A stretch of 64,000 nt of DNA from assembly GCA_001464035.1 (NCBI GenBank), contig LNEC01000007.1:124001-188000 (forward strand), read 5' to 3'. Below, one piece after another: positions 35,525 through 43,862 of this stretch. Source of the stretch: Bradyrhizobiaceae bacterium Ga0074131 (lineage in GTDB: Bacteria > Pseudomonadota > Alphaproteobacteria > Rhizobiales > Xanthobacteraceae). The notes under the pieces were generated by a model. That model searched no databases and was not told the origin of the DNA. It saw only the letters and a program-made list of their open reading frames with translations. Both the position numbers and the translations under genes were made by a program. Numbering within the stretch: the stretch's first letter is position 1; the number at the start of each line of letters is the position of its first letter.

Positions 35525-36358
35525 CTAGTGCGACAGCAGCACGCAGCGGGCGTTCTGGGTAATGAGGTGCTGGGTCATGCCGCCCAGAATCAGTTCGCGG
35601 AACCGCGAGTGCCCAAAGGCGCCCGCGACAACGACGCCGGCACCGACGTCGGCGGCGATGCGATCCAGTTGAGCCGCCGCGTCCCGGTCGCCGTTCTTCT
35701 CCGGCACCAATTCGCGGGCGGCGACCCCGTGACGCGAAAGCCAGGCCACGACATCGCGAACCCGCGAAACCGCCGCCGGCCGGCTGTCGCCCGTTTCCAC
35801 GATCTCGGCGATGGTGACGTCCTGTGCCTTGCGCAGCAGGGGCAGCGCATCGACGATCGCCCGCCTCGCCTCCGTGCTGTCCTTCCACGCCACCAGAATG
35901 CTGCGCAGGTCGAGCCAGCTTACGGTATCGGGAACGACGAGCAGCGGCCGGCCCGCCTGCATCACCAGATCTTTCGGACTGGCCCGCACGAAGGGATCCG
36001 AAAACGCATCACTGTGTCCGCCGCTGACGATGATGTCGGCGCAGCGCGCATGGCTCAGAATGTATCGCGCCGGAAAGTCGATCGCGCTGCGCCATTCGAC
36101 TGACCTGGCCCGCTTCTTGATCGCCCCGAGGAATTGCGTCTCGAGTTCGGACAAGCGCGCCTGCAGCGCGGCCTGACTTTGGTCGATCAGATTTTGCGCC
36201 TGCTCGCCCGAGGTGAAATAGAGCGGCGGGCTGAACTGCGCCGCCGCGATCCCGACAATGCCAGCGTCGAATCGTTCGGCGATCTGGCAGGCGCCTTCGA
36301 GACGGGCCTCGTTCGGCTGGTCAAGCGCCAGACTGACCATGACGGTCGCGTAGCTCAT
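35525..36358 (-). CDS. Tandem universal stress protein (UspA family)
   Basis: 277 residues from ATG 36358, with GGAG seven bases upstream. Two Usp folds in tandem: the first starts MSYATVMVSLALDQPNEARL, the second at WLDLRSILVAWKDSTEARRA. The second ends with the nucleotide-binding motif GAFGHSRFRELILGGMTQHL (G-x2-G-x9-G-x-T), so it probably binds ATP; the first lacks a clear copy. Cytoplasmic stress protein, often induced by oxygen limitation. A degenerate FixK-like box (36420-36433) lies upstream. Operon with the CBS gene. Confidence 0.92.
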   Translation of the reverse strand: MSYATVMVSLALDQPNEARLEGACQIAERFDAGIVGIAAAQFSPPLYFTSGEQAQNLIDQSQAALQARLSELETQFLGAIKKRARSVEWRSAIDFPARYILSHARCADIIVSGGHSDAFSDPFVRASPKDLVMQAGRPLLVVPDTVSWLDLRSILVAWKDSTEARRAIVDALPLLRKAQDVTIAEIVETGDSRPAAVSRVRDVVAWLSRHGVAARELVPEKNGDRDAAAQLDRIAADVGAGVVVAGAFGHSRFRELILGGMTQHLITQNARCVLLSH

Positions 36359-36419
36359 CCAATCACTCCATTGCCCCCCAAAGGCCGGCACCTTGTAGGC
36401 TCGGGGAGCGAACCGCGAG

Positions 36420-36433
36420 ATGAGATAGATCAA
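36420..36433 (-). promoter_or_regulatory. Weak FixK-like box before the USP gene
   Basis: ATGAGATAGATCAA; eight of ten consensus positions (one arm perfect). Centre 68.5 bases before the USP start, similar to the fixN and fixG spacing. It also lies about 93 bases before fixL on the other strand. Confidence 0.4.
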
Positions 36434-36519
36434 GGTCCGTCAATGGACGGGGGCAGGGATTTGGCAAGGCACAAGGAAGAATATACGGTGGGCCGCGCCT
36501 CCGGCGTGAGGCTGGATCG

Positions 36520-38061
36520 ATGGAAGGCGAAGACCGAAGCGTGACCGGCATAACTCAATCGCCATCGGACGATCCGCCCCGCAATGAGCATTTTCGGCTC
36601 AAAATCGAGGGATTCGGCGTCGGAACGTGGGATCTCAATCTGGCAACCCGCGAGCTGGAATGGTCCGAGACGACCCGGAGTCTTTTCGGAATCCTCCGTG
36701 ACGCGCCTGTCGGCTACGATCACTTTCTTGCTCTGCTCGAACCGGAGGATCGCGAGCGCACCGAACGCGAGATAGCACGGGTGACCCGGTTCGGCGGTAA
36801 TCTCGACGTCTCCTTCAGGGTCGGCGCGGCGTCCGGACGCGGTCAATGGATCCGCGCACGCGGCGGCCTGGTCATGGACGAAGCCGGTGTCGCACGCCAT
36901 CTGAGCGGCATCGCTTTCGATATCAACGAGGAAAAGCACCTCGAAGAGGCGTTGAGAACCCGGGAAAACCACCTGCGCTCGATCCTCGATACGGTGCCGG
37001 ACGCCATGATCGTCATCGACGGACGCGGCATCATGCAATTCTTCAGCACCGCCGCGGAGAGATTGTTCGGCTATGCCGAACATGAGGCCATCGGCCGGAA
37101 CGTCAAGGAACTGATGCCGGAGCCGGACCGGTCGCGTCACGACGGCTACCTCTCGCGCTATCGATCCACCGGCGAGCGGCACATCATCGGAATTGGGCGG
37201 ATCGTGACCGGCCAACGCCGGGACGGAACGACCTTTCCGATGCATCTGTCGGTCGGCGAAATGCAATCCGGCGGCGAGCCCTATTTCACCGGCTTCGTGC
37301 GCGATCTGACCGAGCATCAGCAAACCCAGGCGCAACTGCAGGAGCTGCAGTCCGAACTGGTTCACGTTTCCCGGCTGAGCGCGATGGGAGAGATGGCGTC
37401 GGCGCTCGCGCACGAGCTCAACCAGCCGCTCGCCGCCATCAGCAATTACATGAAGGGCTCGCGCCGGCTGCTGGCGGGCAGCGCCGATCCCAACACGCTG
37501 AAAATTGAAAGCGCGATGGACCGGGCAGCCGAACAGGCGCAGCGCGCCGGCCAGATCATACGGCGTCTGCGCGACTTCGTTTCGCGCGGCGAATCCGAAA
37601 AGCGCGTCGAAAGCCTCTCGAAGCTGATCGAAGAGGCCGGGGCGCTCGGTCTGGCGGGCGCCCGCGAGCAGAACGTGCAGCTCCGTTTCAGTCTCGACCC
37701 GGAGTTCGACCTGGTTCTAGCGGATCGGGTCCAGATTCAGCAGGTGCTGGTGAATCTGTTTCGCAATGCGTTGGAGGCGATGGCGCAATCGCAGCGGCGC
37801 GACCTGATCGTCACGAACGCCAGCGTGGCCGACGACATGGTCGAAGTCGAGGTGTCCGACACCGGCACGGGATTCCCCGACGACGTCAAACCCAATTTGT
37901 TCCAGACTTTCTTTACGACAAAAGATACCGGCATGGGGGTGGGACTTTCCATCAGCCGGTCCATCATCGAAGCCCATGGCGGCCGGATGTGGGCCGAAAA
38001 CAATGCCGCGGGAGGCGCGACGTTCCGCTTTACGCTGCCTGCGGCAGTCAACGAGAGCTGA
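36520..38061 (+). CDS. fixL: Oxygen-sensing heme histidine kinase FixL
   Basis: 513 residues. An N-terminal PAS domain (~30-140) without heme ligand is followed by the heme PAS domain (~145-265) with axial H207 in DRSRHDGY and R227 in GIGRIVTG, then a kinase core with phospho-acceptor H298 ([13 protein letters not shown]) and ATPase motifs NALEA, DTGTGFP and TGMGVGL. H207, R227 and H298 equal H200, R220 and H291 of B. diazoefficiens FixL with a constant offset of seven. No membrane segments: a soluble sensor, unlike Sinorhizobium FixL. O2 bound to heme inhibits the kinase. ATG 36520 has GAGG upstream; GTG 36541 is an alternative matching the offset. fixJ follows three bases after the stop. 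Confidence 0.96.
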   Translation: MEGEDRSVTGITQSPSDDPPRNEHFRLKIEGFGVGTWDLNLATRELEWSETTRSLFGILRDAPVGYDHFLALLEPEDRERTEREIARVTRFGGNLDVSFRVGAASGRGQWIRARGGLVMDEAGVARHLSGIAFDINEEKHLEEALRTRENHLRSILDTVPDAMIVIDGRGIMQFFSTAAERLFGYAEHEAIGRNVKELMPEPDRSRHDGYLSRYRSTGERHIIGIGRIVTGQRRDGTTFPMHLSVGEMQSGGEPYFTGFVRDLTEHQQTQAQLQELQSELVHVSRLSAMGEMASALAHELNQPLAAISNYMKGSRRLLAGSADPNTLKIESAMDRAAEQAQRAGQIIRRLRDFVSRGESEKRVESLSKLIEEAGALGLAGAREQNVQLRFSLDPEFDLVLADRVQIQQVLVNLFRNALEAMAQSQRRDLIVTNASVADDMVEVEVSDTGTGFPDDVKPNLFQTFFTTKDTGMGVGLSISRSIIEAHGGRMWAENNAAGGATFRFTLPAAVNES

Positions 38062-38064
38062 CAG

Positions 38065-38682
38065 ATGTCGAACAAGGGCAGAGTTTATGTCATCGACGAC
38101 GACGAGGCGGTGCGGGATTCGCTCGGCTTCTTGCTGAATTCCGCCGGCTTGAGCGTGACCCTGTTCGAGACCGCCCAGAACTTCCTGGATGCGCTCCCTG
38201 GCCTCGCGTTCGGCTGCGTCGTTTCCGACGTGCGCATGCCGGGCATTGACGGAATCGAACTGCTGAAGCGCATGAAGGCAGGCCACAGCGCGTTTCCGAT
38301 CCTGATCATGACCGGTCATGGCGATGTCCCGCTGGCCGTCGAGGCGATGAAGCTCGGCGCAGTCGATTTTCTCGAGAAACCCTTCGAGGACGACCGGCTG
38401 ATCGGCATGATAGAGGCGGCGATCCGGCAGGCCGAGCCGGCGGTCAGGAGCGAGGCGGTCACTCACGAGATCGCGGCACGGGTGGCGACGCTCAGCCCGC
38501 GCGAGCGTCAGGTCATGGAAGGCCTGATCGCCGGGCTTTCCAACAAGCTGATTGCCCGCGACTACGACATCAGCCCCCGCACCATCGAGGTCTACCGGGC
38601 CAACGTCATGACCAAGATGCAGGCCAACAGCCTGTCGGAACTGGTACGGCTGGCGATGCGGGCCGGCCTGCTGAACGATTGA
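38065..38682 (+). CDS. fixJ: Response regulator FixJ
   Basis: 205 residues. Receiver domain ~4-120 with acidic pocket DDDE and phospho-accepting D55 (VVSDVRMPG), conserved T (IMTGHGDVPLAVEAM) and K (LEKPFEDDRL). LuxR-type helix-turn-helix at the C-terminus (LSPRERQVMEGLIAGLSNKL; SPRTIEVYRANVMTKM). When phosphorylated by FixL at low O2 it activates fixK. Three bases separate it from fixL. A FixK-type box overlaps its stop codon. Confidence 0.96.
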   Translation: MSNKGRVYVIDDDEAVRDSLGFLLNSAGLSVTLFETAQNFLDALPGLAFGCVVSDVRMPGIDGIELLKRMKAGHSAFPILIMTGHGDVPLAVEAMKLGAVDFLEKPFEDDRLIGMIEAAIRQAEPAVRSEAVTHEIAARVATLSPRERQVMEGLIAGLSNKLIARDYDISPRTIEVYRANVMTKMQANSLSELVRLAMRAGLLND

Positions 38683-38692
38683 GCTAAATCAA
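38679..38692 (+). promoter_or_regulatory. FixK/FNR-type box overlapping fixJ stop
   Basis: TTGAGCTAAATCAA, nine of ten positions of TTGAT-N4-ATCAA. The TGA of fixJ (38680-38682) is part of it. Its centre is 41.5 bases before ATG 38727 and 80.5 before ATG 38766 of the following response regulator gene. This placement predicts FixK-dependent expression of that gene. Confidence 0.7.
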
Positions 38693-38765
38693 GCCGCTGC
38701 GCCGGCAACGGGCGTTAACTGTCATAATGAATCAATCGGATTTGAAGTCGGCAGGCGCGGTTTTG

Positions 38766-39170
38766 ATGACGTCGGTATCCCCAAAAGCTACGATCTACGT
38801 CGTCGATGACGACGCTGACGTGCTCGGCTCGCTGCGGTTCCTGCTTGAGACGGACGGCTTCAACGTCCGGACCTTCAGGAACGGCGCGGCGCTGCTGGAT
38901 GCCGTCCGCTCAACCGGCGTCGACTGCTTCGTGATCGACTACAAGATGCCCGACATGAACGGCATCGATCTGGCCCGGCGCCTGCGCAACCGCGACATGG
39001 CGGCGCCGATCATCCTCATCACCGGCTACCCCGACGAGAACATCTCGGCCAGGGCGGCTGCCGCGGGGGTGCATGACGTTCTGCTGAAACCCCTGCTCGA
39101 TGAGAGCCTGGTGGCACGTATCCGGGGAGCAATCCAGGACGGCCAAGGAGCCAGTGGCCGCGGACAGTGA
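38766..39170 (+). CDS. Single-domain response regulator between fixJ and fixK
   Basis: 134 residues from ATG 38766: a receiver domain with acidic pocket VVDDDAD, phospho-acceptor Asp in CFVIDYKMPDMNG, T in LITGYPDE and K in LLKPLLDESL; no output domain. It may act as a phosphate sink or modulate FixL/FixJ. ATG 38727 would add 13 residues, but the FixK box is then exactly 41 bases from the start codon, which would imply a leaderless message; neither start has a strong ribosome site. A regulator gene at this position (fixJ-rr-fixK2) is known from Bradyrhizobium. Confidence 0.87.
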   Translation: MTSVSPKATIYVVDDDADVLGSLRFLLETDGFNVRTFRNGAALLDAVRSTGVDCFVIDYKMPDMNGIDLARRLRNRDMAAPIILITGYPDENISARAAAAGVHDVLLKPLLDESLVARIRGAIQDGQGASGRGQ

Positions 39171-39182
39171 CCTCCGGCATTA

Positions 39183-39204
39183 TACGTAGGTGAACGTCCT
39201 TAAG
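39183..39204 (+). promoter_or_regulatory. Candidate FixJ-binding region before fixK
   Basis: TACGTAG (39183-39189) and CTTAAG (39199-39204) about 70-90 bases before the fixK start. Similar heptamer and CTTA-type elements occur in FixJ-activated promoters of rhizobia. The match was made by eye and from memory of the motif; it is a hypothesis. Confidence 0.35.
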
Positions 39205-39272
39205 ATATCGCACGAATTTCCAGCCTCGAAGATCCCGCGTAGCAATTGGCCATCCGCCGCAAGGAGATGACC

Positions 39273-39962
39273 ATGCTCACCCAATCCCCCACCAGTTCCG
39301 CCATCGCCAGCCGCGTCAGTCAGGTTCCCCACGCCGCCCTTGATCAGTTTGGCGCCGTCACCGGCCATGCCGGCCTGATCGCCACCGAGTTCAGCTACAG
39401 GAAGGATGAGGAGATTTACGGCGAGGATGAGCCGGCGGAATATGTCTACCAGGTGATTTCCGGCGCGGTGCGCAGCTACAAGCTGCTTTCCGACGGGCGC
39501 CGCCAGATCGGCGCGTTCCATCTGCCCGGCGACGTCTTCGGGCTCGAATCCGGCACCGTGCACCGGCTGGCCGCCGAAGCCATCATCGATACCACCGTGC
39601 GTCTGGTCAAGCGCCGCAGCCTCGAACAGGCGGCCGGCATCGACGTCAAGGTCGCGCGCAACCTCTGGACCATGACCGCCGGCGACCTTCGGCACGCCGA
39701 GGATCACATGCTGCTGCTCGGCCGCAAGACCGCGATGGAGCGCGTCGCCACCTTCCTGCTGGAAATGGACCGCCGGCTGGCCGTCGCGGGCATGATGGCG
39801 TTGCCGATGTGCCGTCGGGACATCGGCGACTATCTCGGCCTGACGCTGGAAACCGTCTCGCGAGCGCTTTCGCAGCTCCAGTCCCAGGGCGTGCTGGGAT
39901 TTTCCGGCGCGCGCCAGATCGTGCTGCGCAACCGCCAGCGCCTGCACAACATGGACGCCTGA
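39273..39962 (+). CDS. fixK: CRP/FNR-family regulator FixK (FixK2 type)
   Basis: 229 residues from ATG 39273, six bases after AAGGAG (ATG 39267 touches the site and is less likely). cAMP-receptor-like beta-barrel (~25-130), dimer helix and helix-turn-helix with CRRDIGDYLGLTLETVSRAL. C180, L192, E193 and R197 align with C183, L195, E196 and R200 of B. diazoefficiens FixK2, where the Cys is an oxidation switch and the others contact TTGAT-N4-ATCAA. No N-terminal Fe-S cysteines, so it does not sense O2 directly. Expected activator of fixNOQP and fixGHIS, under FixLJ control. Confidence 0.95.
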   Translation: MLTQSPTSSAIASRVSQVPHAALDQFGAVTGHAGLIATEFSYRKDEEIYGEDEPAEYVYQVISGAVRSYKLLSDGRRQIGAFHLPGDVFGLESGTVHRLAAEAIIDTTVRLVKRRSLEQAAGIDVKVARNLWTMTAGDLRHAEDHMLLLGRKTAMERVATFLLEMDRRLAVAGMMALPMCRRDIGDYLGLTLETVSRALSQLQSQGVLGFSGARQIVLRNRQRLHNMDA

Positions 39963-40035
39963 GCGTGGGTCTCGGCTGGAGATTCGCCCAATTTGGCCGC
40001 AAGCCGTGCGATCAGGGCGTGGCGCAGATAGGGTC

Positions 40036-40063
40036 CGCGGGAAGCATGACGTAACGTCCCGCG
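40036..40063. terminator. Hairpin between convergent fixK and debranching gene
   Basis: CGCGGGA (40036-40042) pairs with TCCCGCG (40057-40063); the loop contains a nested GACGT-A-ACGTC palindrome. No T-run on either side, so an intrinsic terminator is only a possibility. Confidence 0.3.
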
Positions 40064-40069
40064 CGGCTC

Positions 40070-42268
40070 CTAATGCGTGAGCACGATAGATACCTGAATC
40101 TGGCCACGGGTGCGCAGGACTTCCAGCGAGATCTCCTCGCCGTGACGACGAACCCGAAGATCGACGCTCGACGGACCGAGTTGCAGATCGCGCAACACCA
40201 CTTCATTGAGGAAGGCCGGCAGCCGCGGGTCGCGCAGGCGGATCTCACCGCGTCCAACATCGAATTCGAGACCGAGCGCCGCCTCCAGCAGCGTGAACGG
40301 CGTAGCGCTCGCCCAGGCCTGCGGCGCGCAGGCGACGGGATAGAGCGTCGGCCCGCGCCGACGCTCGCGCTGAAATCCGCAGAAGAGTTCCGGAAGCCGC
40401 CGCAAATCCATGTAGCTCGCGGCGTCGAACAGACCCTTGAACAGATGTTCGACCGAGTGCTTCAAACCATAGCGCGCAAGCCCGAGCGCTATCAGGGCAT
40501 TGTCGTGAGGCCAGATCGAGCCGTCGTGGTAGGACATCGGGTTGTAGCGGGCTTCCCCCCGCGCCACGGTGCGGATGCCCCAGCCGGTGAAAAAGTGCGG
40601 CCGCATCAGGTCGGCGGCAACCTTGCGGGCGCGGTCCTGGCGCGCGATGCCGGTGAACAGCAACTGCCCCGCATTGGAGGTTCGCACCTTGCACGGCCGC
40701 TTGGCGCCATCGAGCGCGAGCGCATAGGTGCCCAATTCCTCGCACCAGAACGCTGCTTCGAACCGGGCGGCGAGCGCCTGCGCCTCGGTGACGAGTTGGC
40801 CGGCCTTCTCCACGAGCCCCATGCGCAGGGCGCAGCGCGCGGCCAGCTGCTTGGCGGCAAACACATAACCCTGCACTTCGGCCAGCGCGATGTAGCCCTC
40901 GGCGAGTTGTCCGTCGGCATGAAAGATCGCGTCGTAGGAATCCTTCCAGCCTTGATTGGCGAGACCCTGCTCGGAGGCACGCTGGTACTCGACAAAACCG
41001 TCCCGGTCCGGATCGCCCGCGCCGTCGATCCAGTGCAGCGCGGCTTCGATCGCGGGCCACAACTCGGCCAGCGTTTCCTCGTCGCCGGTGCGTTCAACAT
41101 AAAGACCGGCCAGCAGCACGAACAGCGGCGTCGAATCGACGCTGCCGTAATACTGCGCAAACGGCACCTCGCGCAGCGCCGCCATCTCGCCGCCGCGCAT
41201 TTCATGAAGGATTTTGCCGGGCTCGGCGTCGGCGAGCGGGTCGACGGCGGTGGCCTGAAAGGCGGCCAGCCGCTTCAGGACGCCGCGGGCTATGCGTGGA
41301 TCGACCCAAAGCATTTGCAGCGCGGTGATCAGGCCGTCGCGGCCGAATGTCGTCGAGTACCAGGGAATTCCCGCATAGGGATATCTGCCCTGCGGCGTTT
41401 CCGTCATCAGCATATTGAGGTCCGCCGTCGCCCGGCACAGCACCTCGTTGAAGATGTGGTTGGAGGTCTCGATGCTGGTGGTGCCGGCGCTCGACTGCCG
41501 CATCGCGCGGCGGTGCGCCAGCAATCCACGAAAGAACGTGGCTTTTTGCGGCGAGGTCGACTTGTTGCAGGAGACCGTGACGAACAGCGCGGTCGTTTGC
41601 TGCGGCGCCAGCTCGAGGTGGTAGGTCGCCGCGTTCATCGTAAGCAGCGTCGGCCGCGGATCGAACTGCAGCGTCGTGGTTCGCGACCTGCCGTCCAGCC
41701 CGCGATAGTCGAGCAAGACACCGGCTGGGCCGTCAACTTTGGTGGAACTCGTGCCCCGTCGGGGACGGCGTTCGCCACGCACCTCGAACAGATCGGCGAA
41801 ATCACTGTCGAACAGCAAGGTGGCATCGAAACTCGCCGGCCGGTCGCCATGGTTCTGAATCCCGATCCGCTGATAGGCCGATCCGCGCCACAGAAAGATG
41901 GTGCGGACGATGTGCAGCAGGTCTTTCTGCAGAACGATCCGGCCGCTTCGATAGACGTCGGGATTGGTGAGGTCGACCGTCAATGCCGAGTTGTCGTCCC
42001 GTAGGTTGGAACCGAGCAGCAACGGCTGCACCTCGTCCAGCAGAAGTTCGAGCCGGGCCAGATAACGGGTGTCGGCATTGAACAGGCCGTCCGGCCCGCC
42101 GGCGGAAGCGCCGATATCCCCATGGCTGTCGAGCACGATGAAGGTATCGTCATGCTTGAGCGACCGCCGCGGCCTCGCCGCGGGCCCGGTCATGGGAATA
42201 TAAAACGGTGATTCCTGAACCGCTTCCGCGCGAATCTTTGGTATGCGATTCACACCTTTGATTGCCAT
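40070..42268 (-). CDS. Amylo-alpha-1,6-glucosidase / glycogen-debranching-type protein
   Basis: 732 residues. N-terminal glycogen debranching domain (~38-230: FIVLDSHGDIGASAGGPDGL, FNADTRYLARLELLLDEVQP), then an (alpha/alpha)6 barrel (~280-670) with PWYSTTFGRDGLITALQMLW and NPMSYHDGSIWPHDNALIAL. This architecture is found in bacterial amylo-1,6-glucosidases; the exact linkage cleaved is not certain, and trehalose- or glucan-related roles are possible. Cytoplasmic. Divergent from a GT4 glycosyltransferase gene, with which it often co-occurs, and convergent with fixK. Confidence 0.88.
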   Translation of the reverse strand: MAIKGVNRIPKIRAEAVQESPFYIPMTGPAARPRRSLKHDDTFIVLDSHGDIGASAGGPDGLFNADTRYLARLELLLDEVQPLLLGSNLRDDNSALTVDLTNPDVYRSGRIVLQKDLLHIVRTIFLWRGSAYQRIGIQNHGDRPASFDATLLFDSDFADLFEVRGERRPRRGTSSTKVDGPAGVLLDYRGLDGRSRTTTLQFDPRPTLLTMNAATYHLELAPQQTTALFVTVSCNKSTSPQKATFFRGLLAHRRAMRQSSAGTTSIETSNHIFNEVLCRATADLNMLMTETPQGRYPYAGIPWYSTTFGRDGLITALQMLWVDPRIARGVLKRLAAFQATAVDPLADAEPGKILHEMRGGEMAALREVPFAQYYGSVDSTPLFVLLAGLYVERTGDEETLAELWPAIEAALHWIDGAGDPDRDGFVEYQRASEQGLANQGWKDSYDAIFHADGQLAEGYIALAEVQGYVFAAKQLAARCALRMGLVEKAGQLVTEAQALAARFEAAFWCEELGTYALALDGAKRPCKVRTSNAGQLLFTGIARQDRARKVAADLMRPHFFTGWGIRTVARGEARYNPMSYHDGSIWPHDNALIALGLARYGLKHSVEHLFKGLFDAASYMDLRRLPELFCGFQRERRRGPTLYPVACAPQAWASATPFTLLEAALGLEFDVGRGEIRLRDPRLPAFLNEVVLRDLQLGPSSVDLRVRRHGEEISLEVLRTRGQIQVSIVLTH

Positions 42269-42674
42269 GGGTTGCCCTTAGCTGTTGGTCTGTTGCGCGT
42301 TTCCCGCGAAAGGTTCGCCAATCGGAACAAATTCTGACTCCAGGGATGCATGGATGCAAAAGGCCGGCGCGCGGGTCCTGAACGACTGTCCATATGATTT
42401 TGCATGATTCTGCAAACCTCTTGGAGTGGCATCAAAATTTCGGGGCGATTGCGCCGGACTTTGTGAAGAGCATTCACCCGACGTGCCGACGCGGGAATCG
42501 TGGCGCAACGGCAGCATGAGGCGGAATTCTGATGTGACCCGGATGGCAGCAGCAAGGCCGCAGGCCCGGTTAGTTCGCTTGCAGGAAGGAACTTCGCAGG
42601 TGCGAGGGCGTTCCCCATATGGGAGAAATTCCCGATGGAGGCGTTGTTCATCCATCTGCATCAGGAGGCGATAG
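42269..42674. other. Divergent intergenic region, no gene seen
   Basis: 406 bases between the debranching-type gene (minus) and the GT4 gene (plus). Short open frames cross it but lack family features or ribosome sites. A CCCATATGGG palindrome (42614-42623) is the only symmetric element I noticed near the GT4 start; AGGAGGCGATAG precedes ATG 42675. Confidence 0.45.
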
Positions 42675-43742
42675 ATGCGCATCGCGCAGGTTGCTCCGCT
42701 GACCGAGGCGGTTCCACCCAAGCTTTACGGCGGCACAGAGCGGGTGGTGCATTGGCTGACCGAGGAACTGGTAGCGCTCGGGAACGACGTCACGCTGTTC
42801 GCCAGCGGCGATTCCCGGACCTCGGCAAAGCTCGACGCGACCTGGCCGAAGGCGCTGCGCCTCGACGGATCGGTCAGCGACCCTAATGCCTTGCACATGG
42901 TGATGCTGGAGCGGGTTCGGCAGAAATGCGATGACGAGGAATTCGACTTCCTGCATTTCCATCTCGACTATTATCCGTTCTCGCTGTTCTCGCGGCAGCC
43001 CACCCCGTTTCTGACCACCCTGCACGGCCGGCTGGATCTGCCCGAGCATCAGCCGGTGTTCACCACCTTCTCGTCGGTTCCCGTAATTTCGATCTCGAAC
43101 GCCCAGCGCCGCCCGGTGCCGCAAGCCAACTGGATTCGCACCATCCATCACGGTCTGCCCGAGGCGCTGCTCACCCCGCGGCCGGTGACACCCTCCTATC
43201 TCGCCGTGCTCGGGAGAATTGCGCCGGAAAAGGGCGTCGACCGGGCGATCAAGATCGCGACCCGATGCGGCATTCCCTTGAAGATTGCCGCCAAAGTGGA
43301 TCGCGCCGACCGGGACTACTACGACGAAGTCATTCGCCCGCTGATGGACCACCCGCTTGTCGAATACATCGGCGAGATCGGCGACCACGAAAAATCAGAT
43401 TATCTGAGCGGAGCGATCGGACTGCTGGTCCCGATTGACTGGCCGGAGCCGTTCGGCCTCGTGATGATCGAGGCGATGGCGTGCGGAACGCCTGTCATCG
43501 CCTATAATCGCGGCTCGGTGCCTGAAATCATCGATCACGGCCTGACCGGTTTCATCGTCGAAGACGAAACCAGCGCCGTCGCCGCCGTTGCCCTTCTCTC
43601 CAAATTGGACCGCGGCGCGATCCGCAAGCAGTTCGAGGCGCGCTTCACCGCACGGCGCATGGCGCTCGATTATCTCGCCGCCTATCACAGCCTGATGGAA
43701 GTCCCCGAGCCACGGATCAAGCTGGTGAGCGGCGCTGACTAA
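42675..43742 (+). CDS. GT4-family glycosyltransferase
   Basis: 355 residues, GT-B fold. N-terminal acceptor domain starts MRIAQVAPLTEAVPPKLYGG with the GGTERVV loop; the C-terminal donor domain has LGRIAPEKGVDRAIKIATRC and the E-x7-E retaining motif in PEPFGLVMIEAMACGTPVIA, followed by RGSVPEIIDHGLTGFIV. Transfers a sugar from an NDP-sugar; acceptor unknown. A strong AGGAGG site precedes the ATG. Divergent from a debranching-type hydrolase, suggesting an alpha-glucan or oligosaccharide pathway. Confidence 0.9.
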   Translation: MRIAQVAPLTEAVPPKLYGGTERVVHWLTEELVALGNDVTLFASGDSRTSAKLDATWPKALRLDGSVSDPNALHMVMLERVRQKCDDEEFDFLHFHLDYYPFSLFSRQPTPFLTTLHGRLDLPEHQPVFTTFSSVPVISISNAQRRPVPQANWIRTIHHGLPEALLTPRPVTPSYLAVLGRIAPEKGVDRAIKIATRCGIPLKIAAKVDRADRDYYDEVIRPLMDHPLVEYIGEIGDHEKSDYLSGAIGLLVPIDWPEPFGLVMIEAMACGTPVIAYNRGSVPEIIDHGLTGFIVEDETSAVAAVALLSKLDRGAIRKQFEARFTARRMALDYLAAYHSLMEVPEPRIKLVSGAD

Positions 43743-43768
43743 TGGCGGCGCAGGTGGCGTGCAGTTTT

Positions 43769-43848
43769 TAGGGTGGCAAAGCGCAGCTTGCCCACCATTC
43801 GCTGTGGATGGAGGGTGGGCACGGCGCCAAGAGCGCCTTTGCCGACAC
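43769..43848. repeat. Palindromic intergenic repeat, family C
   Basis: Contains GGGTGGCAAAGCGC..GCTTGCCCACC and GGTGGGCACGGCGC..GCGCCTTTGCC, two imperfect arms of one inverted repeat between convergent genes. Elements of this composition are common in Bradyrhizobium intergenic DNA. Confidence 0.55.
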
Positions 43849-43862
43849 TTCGCTTCTGCGCC

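Noticed and set aside
26885..39962. Symbiosis island signature (nif/nod genes) next to fix genes
   Set aside because: Only the respiration-type fix genes are present; these occur in non-symbiotic Bradyrhizobium and Rhodopseudomonas as well, so nodulation or N2 fixation cannot be inferred.
40073..42004. 643-codon open frame on the plus strand
   Set aside because: Antisense to the debranching-type gene; low-complexity Arg/Gly-rich translation.
42250..42651. 133-codon minus-strand frame before the debranching-type gene
   Set aside because: No domain, no clear ribosome site, and overlap with the start of a well-defined gene. Treated as intergenic.
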